From positions 16,686,548-16,750,547 of the forward strand of contig OZ007583.1 of NCBI GenBank assembly GCA_963931925.1: DNA of 64,000 bases, in the 5' to 3' direction. The stretch comes from Onchidella celtica. Taxonomy: Eukaryota; Mollusca; Gastropoda; Systellommatophora; Onchidiidae. A program made the translations under genes and the position numbers. The stretch's first letter is position 1, and each line of letters opens with the position of its first letter. Below the pieces are notes generated by a model. It did not search any database. It saw only the letters and a program-made list of their open reading frames with translations, and was not told the DNA's origin. Shown here in pieces: positions 10,238 through 20,649 of this stretch.

Positions 10238-12259
10238 GTGCCCAGTACCTTTTCAGATACCGCAATATGTGCATCATTGATGTCATTTTCCACTCTTTTA
10301 TTTTTTTCAGTCCAACAATCTTCGGTCAGACCCAAGATCAATGCATTTCTGTTGTTACTTGCAATAACCGCTCTGTTTTGCCTGCTGTCCATCGGAGACA
10401 GATTTCCCCTGGACTTTACAAAGTTTCAGCCTGAGTGGAATAGAAAAAGTGCTGTGGTTCGTGTATCAAATGTATGGAGAGATACAGAGAATTCAAACAT
10501 TCCCGCCAATGGCAACGAGACTACAATTAATGGAACAGTCGAACAAAACATGGACAGTACTGCCAATGGCGAAGACACGTCCAATACTTTGGCTTGCACC
10601 TTCCCCGATGTAAATCCATTCGACCCCGAAATCATGAAAATTTCACAGTTGAATCAGAAAACATTAGAATGTAAATCACATCTTCCTGACTTGACCTACT
10701 TAGACGGCCGTCAGCTAAAAATAAACCATACACTAGTTGAAAATGAGGTGGGACGAGAAGATTTCAAGCATTGTAAATATTGTGGTATATTACGGGATCC
10801 TGGTCACGAGAATTCGTTCAAAGAAACCAGCCATGAAATGTTTAATGACACAATCACATTGGCCGAGGACACGGAATATATCAGAGTGGTCTGCGTAAAT
10901 GTGAACGATACCACCGTGTCAAAGAGATACTACACTTTAATTGCTAGAAAAGAATATTTAAATGAGCTGGAATCTGTCAGATTGAAAAAACGCCAAGTGG
11001 AGACAGCTCCACAGGAAACTCTTAGTGTCGTCATGATTGGCATAGATACTTTGTCTAGACATCATCTCTTACGGAGCATGACAAAAACGTACTCTTTTCT
11101 GAAAGATACTCTGAAAGCATTTGATCTAACCATGCACACAAAAGTAGGTAAAAATACATTCCCAAACTATCTTTCTCTATTCACGGGAAGATCTGCGGCA
11201 CACACATATCTCTTCTGGAATGACAAAAATTATGTAGATGCTTTCGACGTGGTCTGGAAGGTTTATGAACATGCAGGTTATCGGACTTTCCATACCGAGG
11301 ACTGGCCCGTTGTGGGAGGATTTCATTACCTGAAGAAAGGTTTTCAGTTTCCTGCATTCACCTACAATAGTCGGCCACTGGATGTAGCTATGGACAAAGA
11401 CAAAGACCTCTGGACAAAGCACAAGCAATGTCTTGGTAATCGACCTGAAATAAGTTTCCATTTCGATTATCTAACTCAGTTTTTGGACGCTTTTCCTAAA
11501 AAACCTGTGTTTGCTTTATCGTTCAGTACTAGATCTAGATTGTGTCACGATAATTTACTAAATGCAAGGATAGCAGATGAACATATTTATTCATTTTTCA
11601 AATCCATCTACGACAAAGGACATCTCAACAACACCTTATTGATATTTTTCTCCGACCATGGGCCTCGGTGGGGCTCTGTGCGGGCAACCTACAACGGAAT
11701 GGTAGAAAGCAGAAACCCTTTCACTATACTGAGATTTCCTCAATGGTTCCTGGAGAAATACCCAGAACTTGCCGAAAATCTTCAGACCAGTACGAAAAGA
11801 TTGACCACACACTTTGACACCCATGCAACATTACTGGACCTGCTGTACTTCAAATGCAATGACGCGCCGCCTGTTTTACTACCAAAACACGGCATCAGCT
11901 TGTTCCAGAAAATGTCGGTGCAAAGAACTTGTGAAGAAGCGGCCATACCTCCAGAATTTTGTCTCTGTGGTCAGCGGGACTTTCAGAGTATAAATGTAGA
12001 ATTGGAATTGTCTCACGAAATAGCAAATTTAACTGTTCAAGGGATCAATGAGTATAGAAATAAGACAGTGTGTGCTCAGTTAACATTAAAAAGCCTTCTG
12101 AGAGTTGTGAGAATCCATTTACCAGAAAAGGCTGCTGAGGAGCGAAAAGATGTGACTCTTTTTAAAGTTCATATACAAACAACGCCGGGAGACGCCATAT
12201 ATGAAGCCTCTGTTTTCCACCATAGTGATAAAAACAAGCCGTGGTTGCACAAGAGATAG
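10238..12259 (+). CDS. DUF229 domain protein, type II membrane, alkaline-phosphatase-like fold
   Basis: An uninterrupted 673-codon frame. Residues about 36-56 form one hydrophobic segment after a basic stretch (RPKINAFLLLLAITALFCLL), consistent with a signal anchor and a lumenal or extracellular body. The body carries DUF229 family marks: VVMIGIDTLSRHHLLRSM at 264-281, a TFPNYLSLFTGRS block, and FFSDHGPRWGSVRATYNG near 470-487 with D473 and H474. Asp/Ser/His positions of this kind bind metal in the sulfatase/phosphatase fold. Several N-x-S/T sequons fit a glycoprotein. Substrate is unknown. The true start is uncertain. A strong splice acceptor lies at 10297-10310 and re-enters the frame at residue 26, so the first 25 residues may be intronic or untranslated. 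The length fits the family, as far as I recall it. Confidence 0.85.
   Translation: MPSTFSDTAICASLMSFSTLLFFSVQQSSVRPKINAFLLLLAITALFCLLSIGDRFPLDFTKFQPEWNRKSAVVRVSNVWRDTENSNIPANGNETTINGTVEQNMDSTANGEDTSNTLACTFPDVNPFDPEIMKISQLNQKTLECKSHLPDLTYLDGRQLKINHTLVENEVGREDFKHCKYCGILRDPGHENSFKETSHEMFNDTITLAEDTEYIRVVCVNVNDTTVSKRYYTLIARKEYLNELESVRLKKRQVETAPQETLSVVMIGIDTLSRHHLLRSMTKTYSFLKDTLKAFDLTMHTKVGKNTFPNYLSLFTGRSAAHTYLFWNDKNYVDAFDVVWKVYEHAGYRTFHTEDWPVVGGFHYLKKGFQFPAFTYNSRPLDVAMDKDKDLWTKHKQCLGNRPEISFHFDYLTQFLDAFPKKPVFALSFSTRSRLCHDNLLNARIADEHIYSFFKSIYDKGHLNNTLLIFFSDHGPRWGSVRATYNGMVESRNPFTILRFPQWFLEKYPELAENLQTSTKRLTTHFDTHATLLDLLYFKCNDAPPVLLPKHGISLFQKMSVQRTCEEAAIPPEFCLCGQRDFQSINVELELSHEIANLTVQGINEYRNKTVCAQLTLKSLLRVVRIHLPEKAAEERKDVTLFKVHIQTTPGDAIYEASVFHHSDKNKPWLHKR
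10297..10310 (+). other. Candidate 3' splice site inside the DUF229 5' end
   Basis: A pyrimidine-rich tract ending TTTATTTTTTTCAG is followed by in-frame DUF229 coding sequence from 10311. If used, the coding exon starts at 10311 with two bases of a split codon, and the start codon sits in an upstream exon I could not identify. Confidence 0.55.
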
Positions 12260-13130
12260 AGAGACTAAATCTTTACAGAGGTCAAGCGGACTGTGTTAAA
12301 GTAGCCGCTGGTCGGCCGTTTTGTTACCGCAAAAATCTGATGTCGAAAAACTAGATAATTGTGTTAATGTTGTCAAGCCTGGGATGTTATCGGTGCTTTC
12401 TACTTTAATACAGCTGAGATTGAAACTGCAACATATTATAGCTGGCCCTGTAATGAAACCGGATAATTCCGGAGGACCTCAAGTAACCGAACAGAGAAAA
12501 AAAAAAAAAGTAAACACCAAAAGTCCACGCACTTTCTCAAAAAAAAAAAAAAGATTTTATACCGGTACATTTCATACCTTGAATAGGCCTACATGTTTGG
12601 TTACAACACCCTGCTTCAGCAACACGCCCTAGCCTCTATCTCTTCTCTTTCTCCCCTCCCTTTAGCTCCTCTCTCCTCCCCTACTCACCCCCCCCCCACA
12701 CCTCACCAAATTTTACATGTCAAACACAATTCTCCCAGTTTGTTAGCGTGCTGCGCACTCCCTTCCGGGCAGAGAAAAGTACACTGAGTTGAACGTTTTT
12801 GAAAGGCTCTAACATTATTACAGATCCAGGAGCTCAAGGTCAAATGTACGGTATAAGAACTTTTATTTCCTTTTTTTTTCTTACAGAAATTCTTCCTTGA
12901 AATGGGGATCGAGGTGACGATGTTCCCCTGATTCATTCAAACTGACGAAACCCTCATGTGGGCTAATTTGGAATGTTCTTGTCAATTTTGAAACCTGGCG
13001 ATGCAAGCTGTTTCTCTGCAACAAAATTTAATATTTCCCTGTGAGTGACTTAGACTCACTGCCTCAACTAGTGAGTGGAGAAAAGGGTGTAGGGACGATT
13101 CTGACAAATCGTACTTCAGATGTGGCTGTT
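12260..13130. other. Probable 3' flank of the DUF229 gene, no gene seen
   Basis: Contains A-runs, a C-run and short ORFs without recognisable domains. No clear AATAAA close to the stop codon was found. Confidence 0.5.
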
Positions 13131-13430
13131 TCATTTAAATACATACAGATAGACCGTTATGTGGGTCTATTATTTAAATACATACAGATAGACCGTTATG
13201 TGGGACCTTTATTTAAATACATACAGAGACACAGTTGTTTATGTGGGTCTTTTAATTAAATACAAACACAATAAAAGTTATGTGGGCTTTTTATTTAAAT
13301 ACATACAGATAGATAGTTATGTGGGCCTTTATTTAAATACAGACAGATAGACAGTCACGTGGGTCTTTCTTTTAAATACACACAGCAAGAGAGTTATGTG
13401 GGTCTTTTTATTTAAATACATAGAGACAGA
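13131..13430 (+). repeat. 39-bp tandem array, about 8 copies
   Basis: The unit runs roughly ATTTAAATACATACAGATAG, then A-C-C-G or a variant, then TTATGTGGGTCTTT. ATTTAAAT or a close variant begins near 13133, 13172, 13211, 13254, 13293, 13331, 13370 and 13410, a period of about 39 bp. Copies differ by a few bases. Short ORFs across it come from the repetition. Confidence 0.9.
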
Positions 13431-14188
13431 CAGTAAGAGAACACCCCCAAAACTCATGACCTGGGTGGGAGCACCCCCTACAAAGTGTGGTTCCAAATAT
13501 TTGTTTCTTTTTTCTGAAGATCCTCTGTAGCCTGGATCTCTCAAAAGTTCAATTAAACAAAAAAAAAAATATTAAACGGTTTGGGCGCGATCGGTTTTGG
13601 TAAGTATTATTGAATGTGACACATTATTGTGGTGCTTGTAAATGAGGGATGGTACAACATTTGTACTTTTAGTCTTTAGATGAAATTTATGAATCAAATG
13701 ATTCCTTTGAAACAATTTTTTGTAGAGATTTATTTTTCAACTGGGTCTACTGACGGTATGATGTAGGATTAGTTTGGTGATAATGTACGGCCGCTTATGC
13801 CATGGCATAGCCTGTCTGTCGTGGGATTCTTACTTGGGAGGAGGGGGGGGGGGTGTGAATATTTACCCCGAGGATGTAAATTTGCGGAACTTGGATTGTT
13901 AGCATTACGTTTCCAGAAATTTTGAAAATTTCATTTCCCAAACCTAAAACCTACCATACTTTTCCCGAAAATATTCTCCTCTTTGCCAAATAATTGTAAA
14001 TTCGATTACAAATATTTGTTGCCCCCAGATCACCGCGGGGAGGTGAAAGAATTTCGATCTGGATGATGAATTGGTTTATTGTTGAATGAGTTAAAAAGGA
14101 TAAAAACATATTTACACATTTACAGGTTGGTATCGCATAGCCATCTCGTGAACGACTCTTTCACCTCCAGCTTTCCTTCGTCGAAATG
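13431..14188. other. No gene seen
   Basis: AT-rich, with a poly-G run near 13843. No feature supported. Confidence 0.5.
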
Positions 14189-15665
14189 TTACTTAAGTTG
14201 TTCCACTTTTTTCTGTAGTAGCTTGCTTCTTTTTGTTGCTACGACTGGGCGGGCTGTGGCTCGGATCTTCATGTACACTTTTGCTTGGAAGGCAGTCACG
14301 ACGTCAAGGAACTTAAAAATGTCTGGGTGAGATGTGTAAAAGTATTCTCCAAATTCCCGATGAAAGCGTTCACAGGCATTTGTTGTCTTCTTGTTGCCGG
14401 TCTCGGGATGGCACCACATGCTTGGAGGAAACAAGGAAGAGTCTTTAATGTAGGTTTCAAGCAGATTGTCCATCAGCTCATCGAGCTTCTCATTTTCTGG
14501 TTTCTCTGCCATCAATTGAAAAACAAAGTAGTCTTCTATCTGTTGTGGAGGGAGAAACATTATCCCGAAAATGTCTTTGAGCCACTGTGCATCGACCGTT
14601 GTTTTGTCCTTGAAGACTCGACTTAGCCCAAGATTCTGGATCTTTCGCCACCAAGCTTGCGACAGATGAAAGTGGCATCCTTTTATAGTTGCATCACTGA
14701 AGACATCTTTTAGTCCCTGATGAGCCGCTATTTGGAAGTCCATGTGAAGACACTTGAGTTGAAGTTCAACGTCCATGCTGGATGCAATGTCAGAAATGTG
14801 TTGAAACATGCGGCGATATGTTTCTCTTGACTTTGACGGAAGAAGAGCGATGACACAAGGTATGACATTGTCCATTGGAATACCCAACAAGAGTGTACAT
14901 TTGCAGGAAGAACCGTGGACAGTACTGGAATGTACCGTCAGAGAAGATCTGTACGTCAGGGGTTGCAAGGTACTCTAAGTTCTGACGAGTTGTGACAATG
15001 ACAATGCCGGAATCACTATCATTGAGGTGGAGCATCTTTTCACCTGAAAATAAAAAGAAAGAAGAAATGTAAATCAACAGTACAAACTCGATTGAATTTT
15101 TAAAAAGAAGCAACTTCTTGGTAGGTGGGCCACTTGTTATAGATCATCATCATCATCACCATCATCATCCATATGATTATGAGGAGCATTAGTAGCAGTG
15201 GTAGTAGCAGATTAAAACTTTCTACTAACCTTGGTTTGAAGTGATATCATAATGCTGAAGAGCCTCGTGGACTTCCTGTCTGTTTTTCGGGAGACCGGGG
15301 AAATTTTTCCTTCGTTCTCTGTACATTGCTTATCGGATTGCTATGAGGTCCTTTGGCACCAATTCCGTGTCTGGCTTTGAAACAATTTCCTTCAATATCA
15401 CTTTAGATGGCCGTTCTGTTAAATTTTCGGTTGCCTTTCTTTTACATTCCGTTCTTATTATTTGTCTGGCCATGGAATCCGTTGAAACAGGGTCGTGGTT
15501 ATGATCGAGGCGACTCCAGACAATGTTTTCTTGATCGTGGTCAGTTTTTAACCGTGCCAAACACCCTTTTGCCGTGCATTGCCATGATGTATATATCCTA
15601 GCTTTCCTTTCTAGATGAAATTTGTGTCCTTGACATAGCAATCCTATGTTTCCTGTTAGTCTCAA
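14189..15665 (-). pseudogene. MULE transposase with FLYWCH zinc finger, two exons, broken
   Basis: The minus strand holds two exons. The upstream exon (about 15665 to 15230) encodes a FLYWCH-type finger: G-H-K-F-H, SWQCTAKGCLARL and DHNHDP, with Cys-Cys-His-His spacing typical of the family. It ends at a GTTAGT donor. The downstream exon starts at 15043 after a TTTTCAG acceptor and encodes a MULE transposase core with DVQIFSDGTFQYCP, HMDFQIAAHQGLKDVF, ATIKGCHFHLSQAW and CERFHREF. Lesions are an in-frame TAA just after the DLIAIR residues (about 15330) and a single-base shift near 14875. The first exon lacks a clear ATG. I infer a decayed Mutator-like DNA transposon or a dead domesticated copy. 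Terminal inverted repeats were not identified. Confidence 0.8.
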
Positions 15666-15812
15666 ATTTTTTTAATTCCATTTCCATAGTAGATCTAGTT
15701 GTAGCGGTGTTAATGTCGTAGGCAACAAGCAACAACACATCCTATCAAACAACACACACAGCTCAATTTTTGGCAGTTATTATGAACACAGAGGCGTGTA
15801 CACCTCCCCCCT

Positions 15813-15877
<65 letters not shown>

Positions 15878-16485
15878 ATAAAATGATTGTTTGGGTGGGC
15901 GACATATCGAATAATTGTTTATGACTGCAAATAGCATGTTTGCTTTATTGTAAGTACTTGTTTTTGGAAATGAAACGTTCAAAAGTTTTGGGAAACGTAT
16001 TGGGATTTTGGAAAATTTCGGGAAACGTATTGTAACCCTTGGATTAGTACATGCATGATGTTTTTATATTATTATTTGAATTCTTTTTTTACAATACCAG
16101 TATCTGTTCATCATTAGCTTTCATAAACAAGTGAAACAAAATCGTTATGCGCCATTATTTGTTATTTGAACTGAACATGATAAAATTAAAGCAGTATTGT
16201 GAAACGTTCCCTCTTTTTTTTTTGCTTTATTACGGTAAAAGTCTAAACTCAAATTACTCAACAAAACTGGGGCGCGGGGGGGGGGGGTAAATTTGTTTTC
16301 GAAAAATTGCCAGGAGTAATGTGGACGTAAAAGGTTAGGGTACCCTTGGTGTATGTGTTTGCATTATGAGTTTTTACTTATTCCACACTTGTGTCTTAAA
16401 GTAACACAACCTTACACGATATCTAACCTCCGAACTTTCAGAAATGAATAGCCAAGACCCACTATAGACCTTTTCAACTTCCGCG
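15666..16485. other. No gene seen, microsatellite and homopolymers
   Basis: Contains the (CT)n tract at 15816-15872, a poly-T near 16213 and a poly-G near 16277. No coding evidence. Confidence 0.5.
15816..15872 (+). repeat. (CT)n microsatellite
   Basis: Uninterrupted CT dinucleotide run of about 28 units. Confidence 0.95.
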
Positions 16486-16704
16486 TTACCGTTGTTTGCG
16501 GGGAGCCGCACGGCTTCGAAAAGCACCGTGTAGGGCAAAAACCTCAACTTGCCTTGATGATGGCATCTGAATATGTGCCCATTCAAAGCAAAGATGCATT
16601 TTTGTGCCAGAACCAGCACGTAACGGGTTTGAACAGTTGGGTGCCCAACAACAGGATGGCATCGTTCGACCGTTGTCCACCGCTTCCGCCCTACACGCCG
16701 CCAT
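16486..16704 (-). pseudogene. Possible THAP-domain remnant
   Basis: The minus-strand ORF contains MPSCCWAPNCSNP, which resembles the opening of a THAP zinc finger (M-P-x-x-C-x4-C-S-N). The expected downstream RFP and C-x2-H parts are not visible, so it is at most a first-exon fragment or a decayed transposon piece. Another open frame covers the same bases (16374-16838) without recognisable content. Confidence 0.35.
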
Positions 16705-16839
16705 TTTGTTTGCAAATCACGTGATATGGAGGACGGTAAATTAAAATGGTCTCCAAGACGGTGCAATTCAAGCACTTCCGTCCGCTGGCCAGGAGTTTCT
16801 AAAAATAGTCCGGCGCGTACAATCGTAAACACAGGCATG

Positions 16840-18480
16840 CGGTCCGTCGTACCGGTATGTGTTAATCGAGGAGACCAGTGCTCCTTTGTGAAGAATCAGA
16901 ATCAACACTTTGCAAGGCTGTTTGCCGACTTGAAGTTTGTCTATTATAGTAAATTGGAATTCAGAAATACACCTTTGCACTCCTCATACAGTCCCAATAT
17001 TGTTGTGTTGGACTAATGCATGTGTGCTATGGAGATCATCAGTTGTGTGTTTGTCTTCGTGAAGAAGGAGAGGGAGGGGCTTAAAAGTCTAATTGCTAAT
17101 TCAACTTTCGGTATACGTGTACTTTTGTTTGTTTGAGGAAGCCGTAAAACGTCATGGATCAAATACTGATAAACTTTCTCAGAGCTAAGGAATCCCATAC
17201 GTACAATCAATAATTATGTGAATGAACTTTTCCACTTGATCATCCCGAATTTCTTTTAAAGGAAGTGTTTTGTTGTTTGTTTATTTGTTTCTTTCTTTCC
17301 TTGTTCCTTATTAATCTTCAAGCAATAGAAATTCAATCAGAAATAATGCCCCAAAACAGAAAATTTCAGGAAAGAAAGTTGGAAAACTGAAGAAGCTGCA
17401 ACATGAGTAACACTTTTTGAACGTTCATTATTATCAGAATACTGCGGCTGGATTTTGTTGGGTTTTTGTTGATTTTTTTAATCACACATCTGGTCACTTT
17501 TCCTACTTCATTACCCTTTTTCTGCTACCCTGGTTATCTCTACACTTTTTCATCAATTAGAAGATGTAAATTTCCTCTCTGGTCTGATGTATGTGAGAAC
17601 TTCATTCAAAGTTTGTGTTTTATACCCATTTATTTGCTTTAATCATTTAAATAATGGCCCATCTGGTCTCTTTTCCTAATTCATTCCTCTTGTTCTGCTA
17701 CCCTGGTTATCCCTACACTTTTTCGTAAGATTAGAAGATGTACCGGTACAGTTCCCCTTTGGTTTTATGTATGTAGGAACTCCATTCAAAATTTCCAGTT
17801 TATACTCATTTATTTGCTTTAATCATTAAATTAATTCTTTGAATAGATGCTCTATTGTACAGTTCTTGGTAGTCTATTAACCTCATCTCATCCAATGGGA
17901 CATAAAGAAAATATAACCGTTTACTTCATGCCACCATTAAATCTTTGTTAACCGAGCCATGACTGGGCACACCATACGCGCTGGGTCAGTCTAGCAGACA
18001 ACGCAGGCGGCGGAACTCTTCGCCTTTGTATTTAACGATCGATTGCACAGTCTTGGTATAGTGGGTCTTGGTGAATAGCAACTAATTTCATCAACTTTTT
18101 GTTGTTATGTCATTTGAAAACGCATAATATAAATATTTTATTTTTTAGAATTATTTTTATATCTTTCTTATTTGTTACTGAAATATAATCACACCTGGAC
18201 ACATGAAAGATAATCGATTGAATATTCAGATATATTTTTAATAACTTTCGTGGGCGGTAACCTACATTTATTGACCTTCACCTTGATTTTATGATTGTAT
18301 GACCATCCAGCAGTAAACATCAGTCTTGGTAAACATGAAACGGATTGGAATAAGCTCCATAGTGCAAAGTATATTATATACGTATCATACAGACTCTTTA
18401 ATCAACTTTAGGTGCTTTGGATGGTTTTCCCACTCGCTGTGGGGACATGAAAATGAATAGATTGATCAAATAATTTGTTG
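16840..18480. other. No gene seen
   Basis: AT-rich. Apart from the tandem duplication at 17487-17832 nothing is recognised. Confidence 0.5.
17487..17832 (+). repeat. Direct tandem duplication, about 173-bp unit
   Basis: The blocks starting CATCTGGTCACTTTTCC (17487) and CATCTGGTCTCTTTTCC (17660) align throughout. They share CTGCTACCCTGGTTAT, TTAGAAGATGTA and TTTATTTGCTTTAATCAT. Confidence 0.8.
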
Positions 18481-18485
18481 TTCGG
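18481..18485. other. Target-site duplication, left
   Basis: TTCGG directly before the 5' LTR matches TTCGG at 26430-26434 directly after the 3' LTR. Five base pairs is usual for this class of integrase. Confidence 0.9.
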
Positions 18486-19723
18486 TGTCACGAGTGGAGT
18501 GAGTGCAATTAAGGGGATTGCTACAGAGCGGGTGTAGAATAAGAAGAGCTCACGACAGACGGATAGGAAAAGACGTGAAAGGGGAAGAGTAAAAATAACT
18601 CATGCAGACAAGTGGGAAAAGCGTGCATGTATGAGTGGTGTGGAAGTCTGAATGAGGCGAAAGCGCTGGATTACTATCACTGCAAGTTAGAAGGTCCTAT
18701 GGAGCGGACCTGTGAATAAGAGCCCATCGGGCGGACATAAAGGGAGCAGTCGAGAAGACTAGGGAGAGAGTCTTTCCAGTAATGACTGGTATGTAGAACG
18801 TTGATTGATTATTATGATTGATGTATTATATTATATTCGTCTATTACCATGATGTGAATAAGTATATGTGAGGAGTGTGGAAGTCCTTGATATTGAATAT
18901 AGCAATGTGCGCCACGAGCGATAGATGAAAGTGAGTTCATGGATTTGTAGCGCGAGTGAGTAGTGTGTACTCCGATGGAAGTGTGTTACCGTAAGATGTG
19001 TGGTGAGTGAAAGGTGAACTAGTGTGTGTACGCTTCATGGGTTGTAAGGAGAGGTGGAGTGAATAGAAATGGTAGGGTATTATACCAATGTAATGTTATT
19101 CTTGTAGGTGTCGGGGACGGGCCGCAGAGCCACCTCGATGAGCACAGGGGATAGGCCAGCATAGGGCCGGAGGCCACACATAGGCCAGAAGTGAGGCTGT
19201 CAGTGCAGGACAGTAGAGGCACATAAAGTCGTGGCAGTCAGGCCACGGACAGGGACGTAGATATGAGAGTGAATGAGATACTATATTGTTGCCATGTTGA
19301 TAGGCTAGTGAACTGATACTATGTTGTTGCCATGTTGATGGCTATGGAAATAACAATGTGTTATTGCCCTGCTGAGGTGCGAGGGGAGTGCTAAGGGTAT
19401 GACAATAGGAGGTGATATTGAGAGACTGCGGTGCCAGTGAATTATTAATGTGCTATTAAGACCCTGAGGGGAGAGGCTGAGGCCGAAGTGCCTTTAGGAG
19501 TAACTACCGGATTGTGGATCCGAGGGAGAGTGTGTGTGAGAATAAGGCCGTTGTACGGCAGTGCCTTTCAATAATATAATGTATGTAGTTGCGCTATTAT
19601 ATGTATAATTATGTTTAATAAATGTGTGAGTCTGATGGGTTGTTCTGTTAAGTGTTAAACTTGTTTGTTCGTGATTGTTGTCCTGTCATACTTATTACAT
19701 CTCCCAGTCTGGGATTTGTGACA
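18486..19723 (+). repeat. 5' LTR
   Basis: 1,238 bp, TG...CA with a 6-bp inverted terminus TGTCAC/GTGACA. It matches 25192-26429. The one difference I noticed by eye is an A here versus a G in CGTGC(A/G)TGTATG near 18632. It holds AATAAA at 19617-19622, about 100 bp before the end, which may be the poly(A) signal. No TATA box was fixed with confidence. Confidence 0.95.
19617..19622 (+). promoter_or_regulatory. Putative LTR polyadenylation signal
   Basis: AATAAA in the distal third of the 5' LTR. The functional copy for transcript ends would be the twin at 26323-26328 in the 3' LTR. Confidence 0.5.
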
Positions 19724-19724
19724 C

Positions 19725-19742
19725 TGGGGGCTCGTCCTGTTT
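19725..19742 (+). promoter_or_regulatory. Primer binding site, tRNA-Pro type
   Basis: One base after the LTR end stands TGGGGGCTCGTCC, complementary to the CCA-bearing 3' end of tRNA-Pro. The first 13 bases match the well-known tRNA-Pro primer site of murine gammaretroviruses, and the following bases diverge. Confidence 0.75.
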
Positions 19743-20649
19743 ACCTGTGGTCATTTTGACATTGTGTATTCGTTATATCTAGTTGTTTTTCTGTTGTGCT
19801 AGGTGTTCGTGGGATGAATGGAAATTTCATCATGATATGATTCATGTATGTTTATGAATAATAATATGTATTGATGCATGTATTTTGATGAATATGTATT
19901 AATGTGTACTTAAATTTCTGCAGAGTGTGCGTGCCAGCCTGTAGAGGTCAAGCAGCCAGAGCTCCGAGGAAAGGGAGAAATTGAAATCTAGGGTGAAAGT
20001 TAAGTGAAAATTTTGTGCCCTGGATTGAGGGCTGTCTTTTCTTCTGTCTTTTTCTCTGTTTTTGCTGTTTTCGTTGTAATTGATTATACGGGCGGTGGCG
20101 CGGGTTTGCTGTGGTGAGCGTAGTTTGTCCTCTTCGGGAGGTGGGCTAATCTAGGAACTTCGTTCATCACAGTGAACAGTTCTATAGGGACCTGTATTTT
20201 TGTTTAGATTGTGCCGTTCCATCTTCCTCGTTGTTTTAGGAAGACGTCTCTCTTGTCCCTCTCTTACCTTTCTGTAGATACGTTCTTTTTTTTCAGACTC
20301 TGTTCTTGTTCGTACCTTGTTGTGTAATCGGCGTAGTTAGGTTGCATTTTTTTCCATTATATTTTCTTTTTTAGGTCTTTGTCCTAGTCTGGTTCGTTGT
20401 CCTTGACGTACTTGTGGTCCTTCTACTGTATTTCTTCATTCTTGTCGTTTCTATTTTCTTTTATAATTAATAGTGCTATACATTTTGTAGATATAGAATT
20501 AGTTGTGCTGTAAAGGTAAATTTCTGAATTGTATTCTGAACTGGGTATTGTTATATCTGGGGTGATCTCAGGTCTCTGGTCGTATCGTTAGTGATCATAC
20601 CGACAGGTTGGTCGTCTTATAATAGATACCATAACCATAAATCTGTGAA
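19743..20649 (+). other. Retrotransposon 5' untranslated leader
   Basis: About 0.9 kb between the primer site and the gag ATG, T-rich with no ORF of note. Packaging or translation signals may lie here but none can be named. Confidence 0.6.

Noticed and set aside
14285..14626. 113-codon plus ORF
   Set aside because: Antisense to the MULE transposase core.
16374..16838. 154-codon minus ORF
   Set aside because: No domain, and it overlaps the weak THAP-like frame, which is the better reading.
19019..19222. 67-codon minus ORF, identical to one at 25725-25928
   Set aside because: The identity only reflects the duplicated LTR. No protein resemblance.
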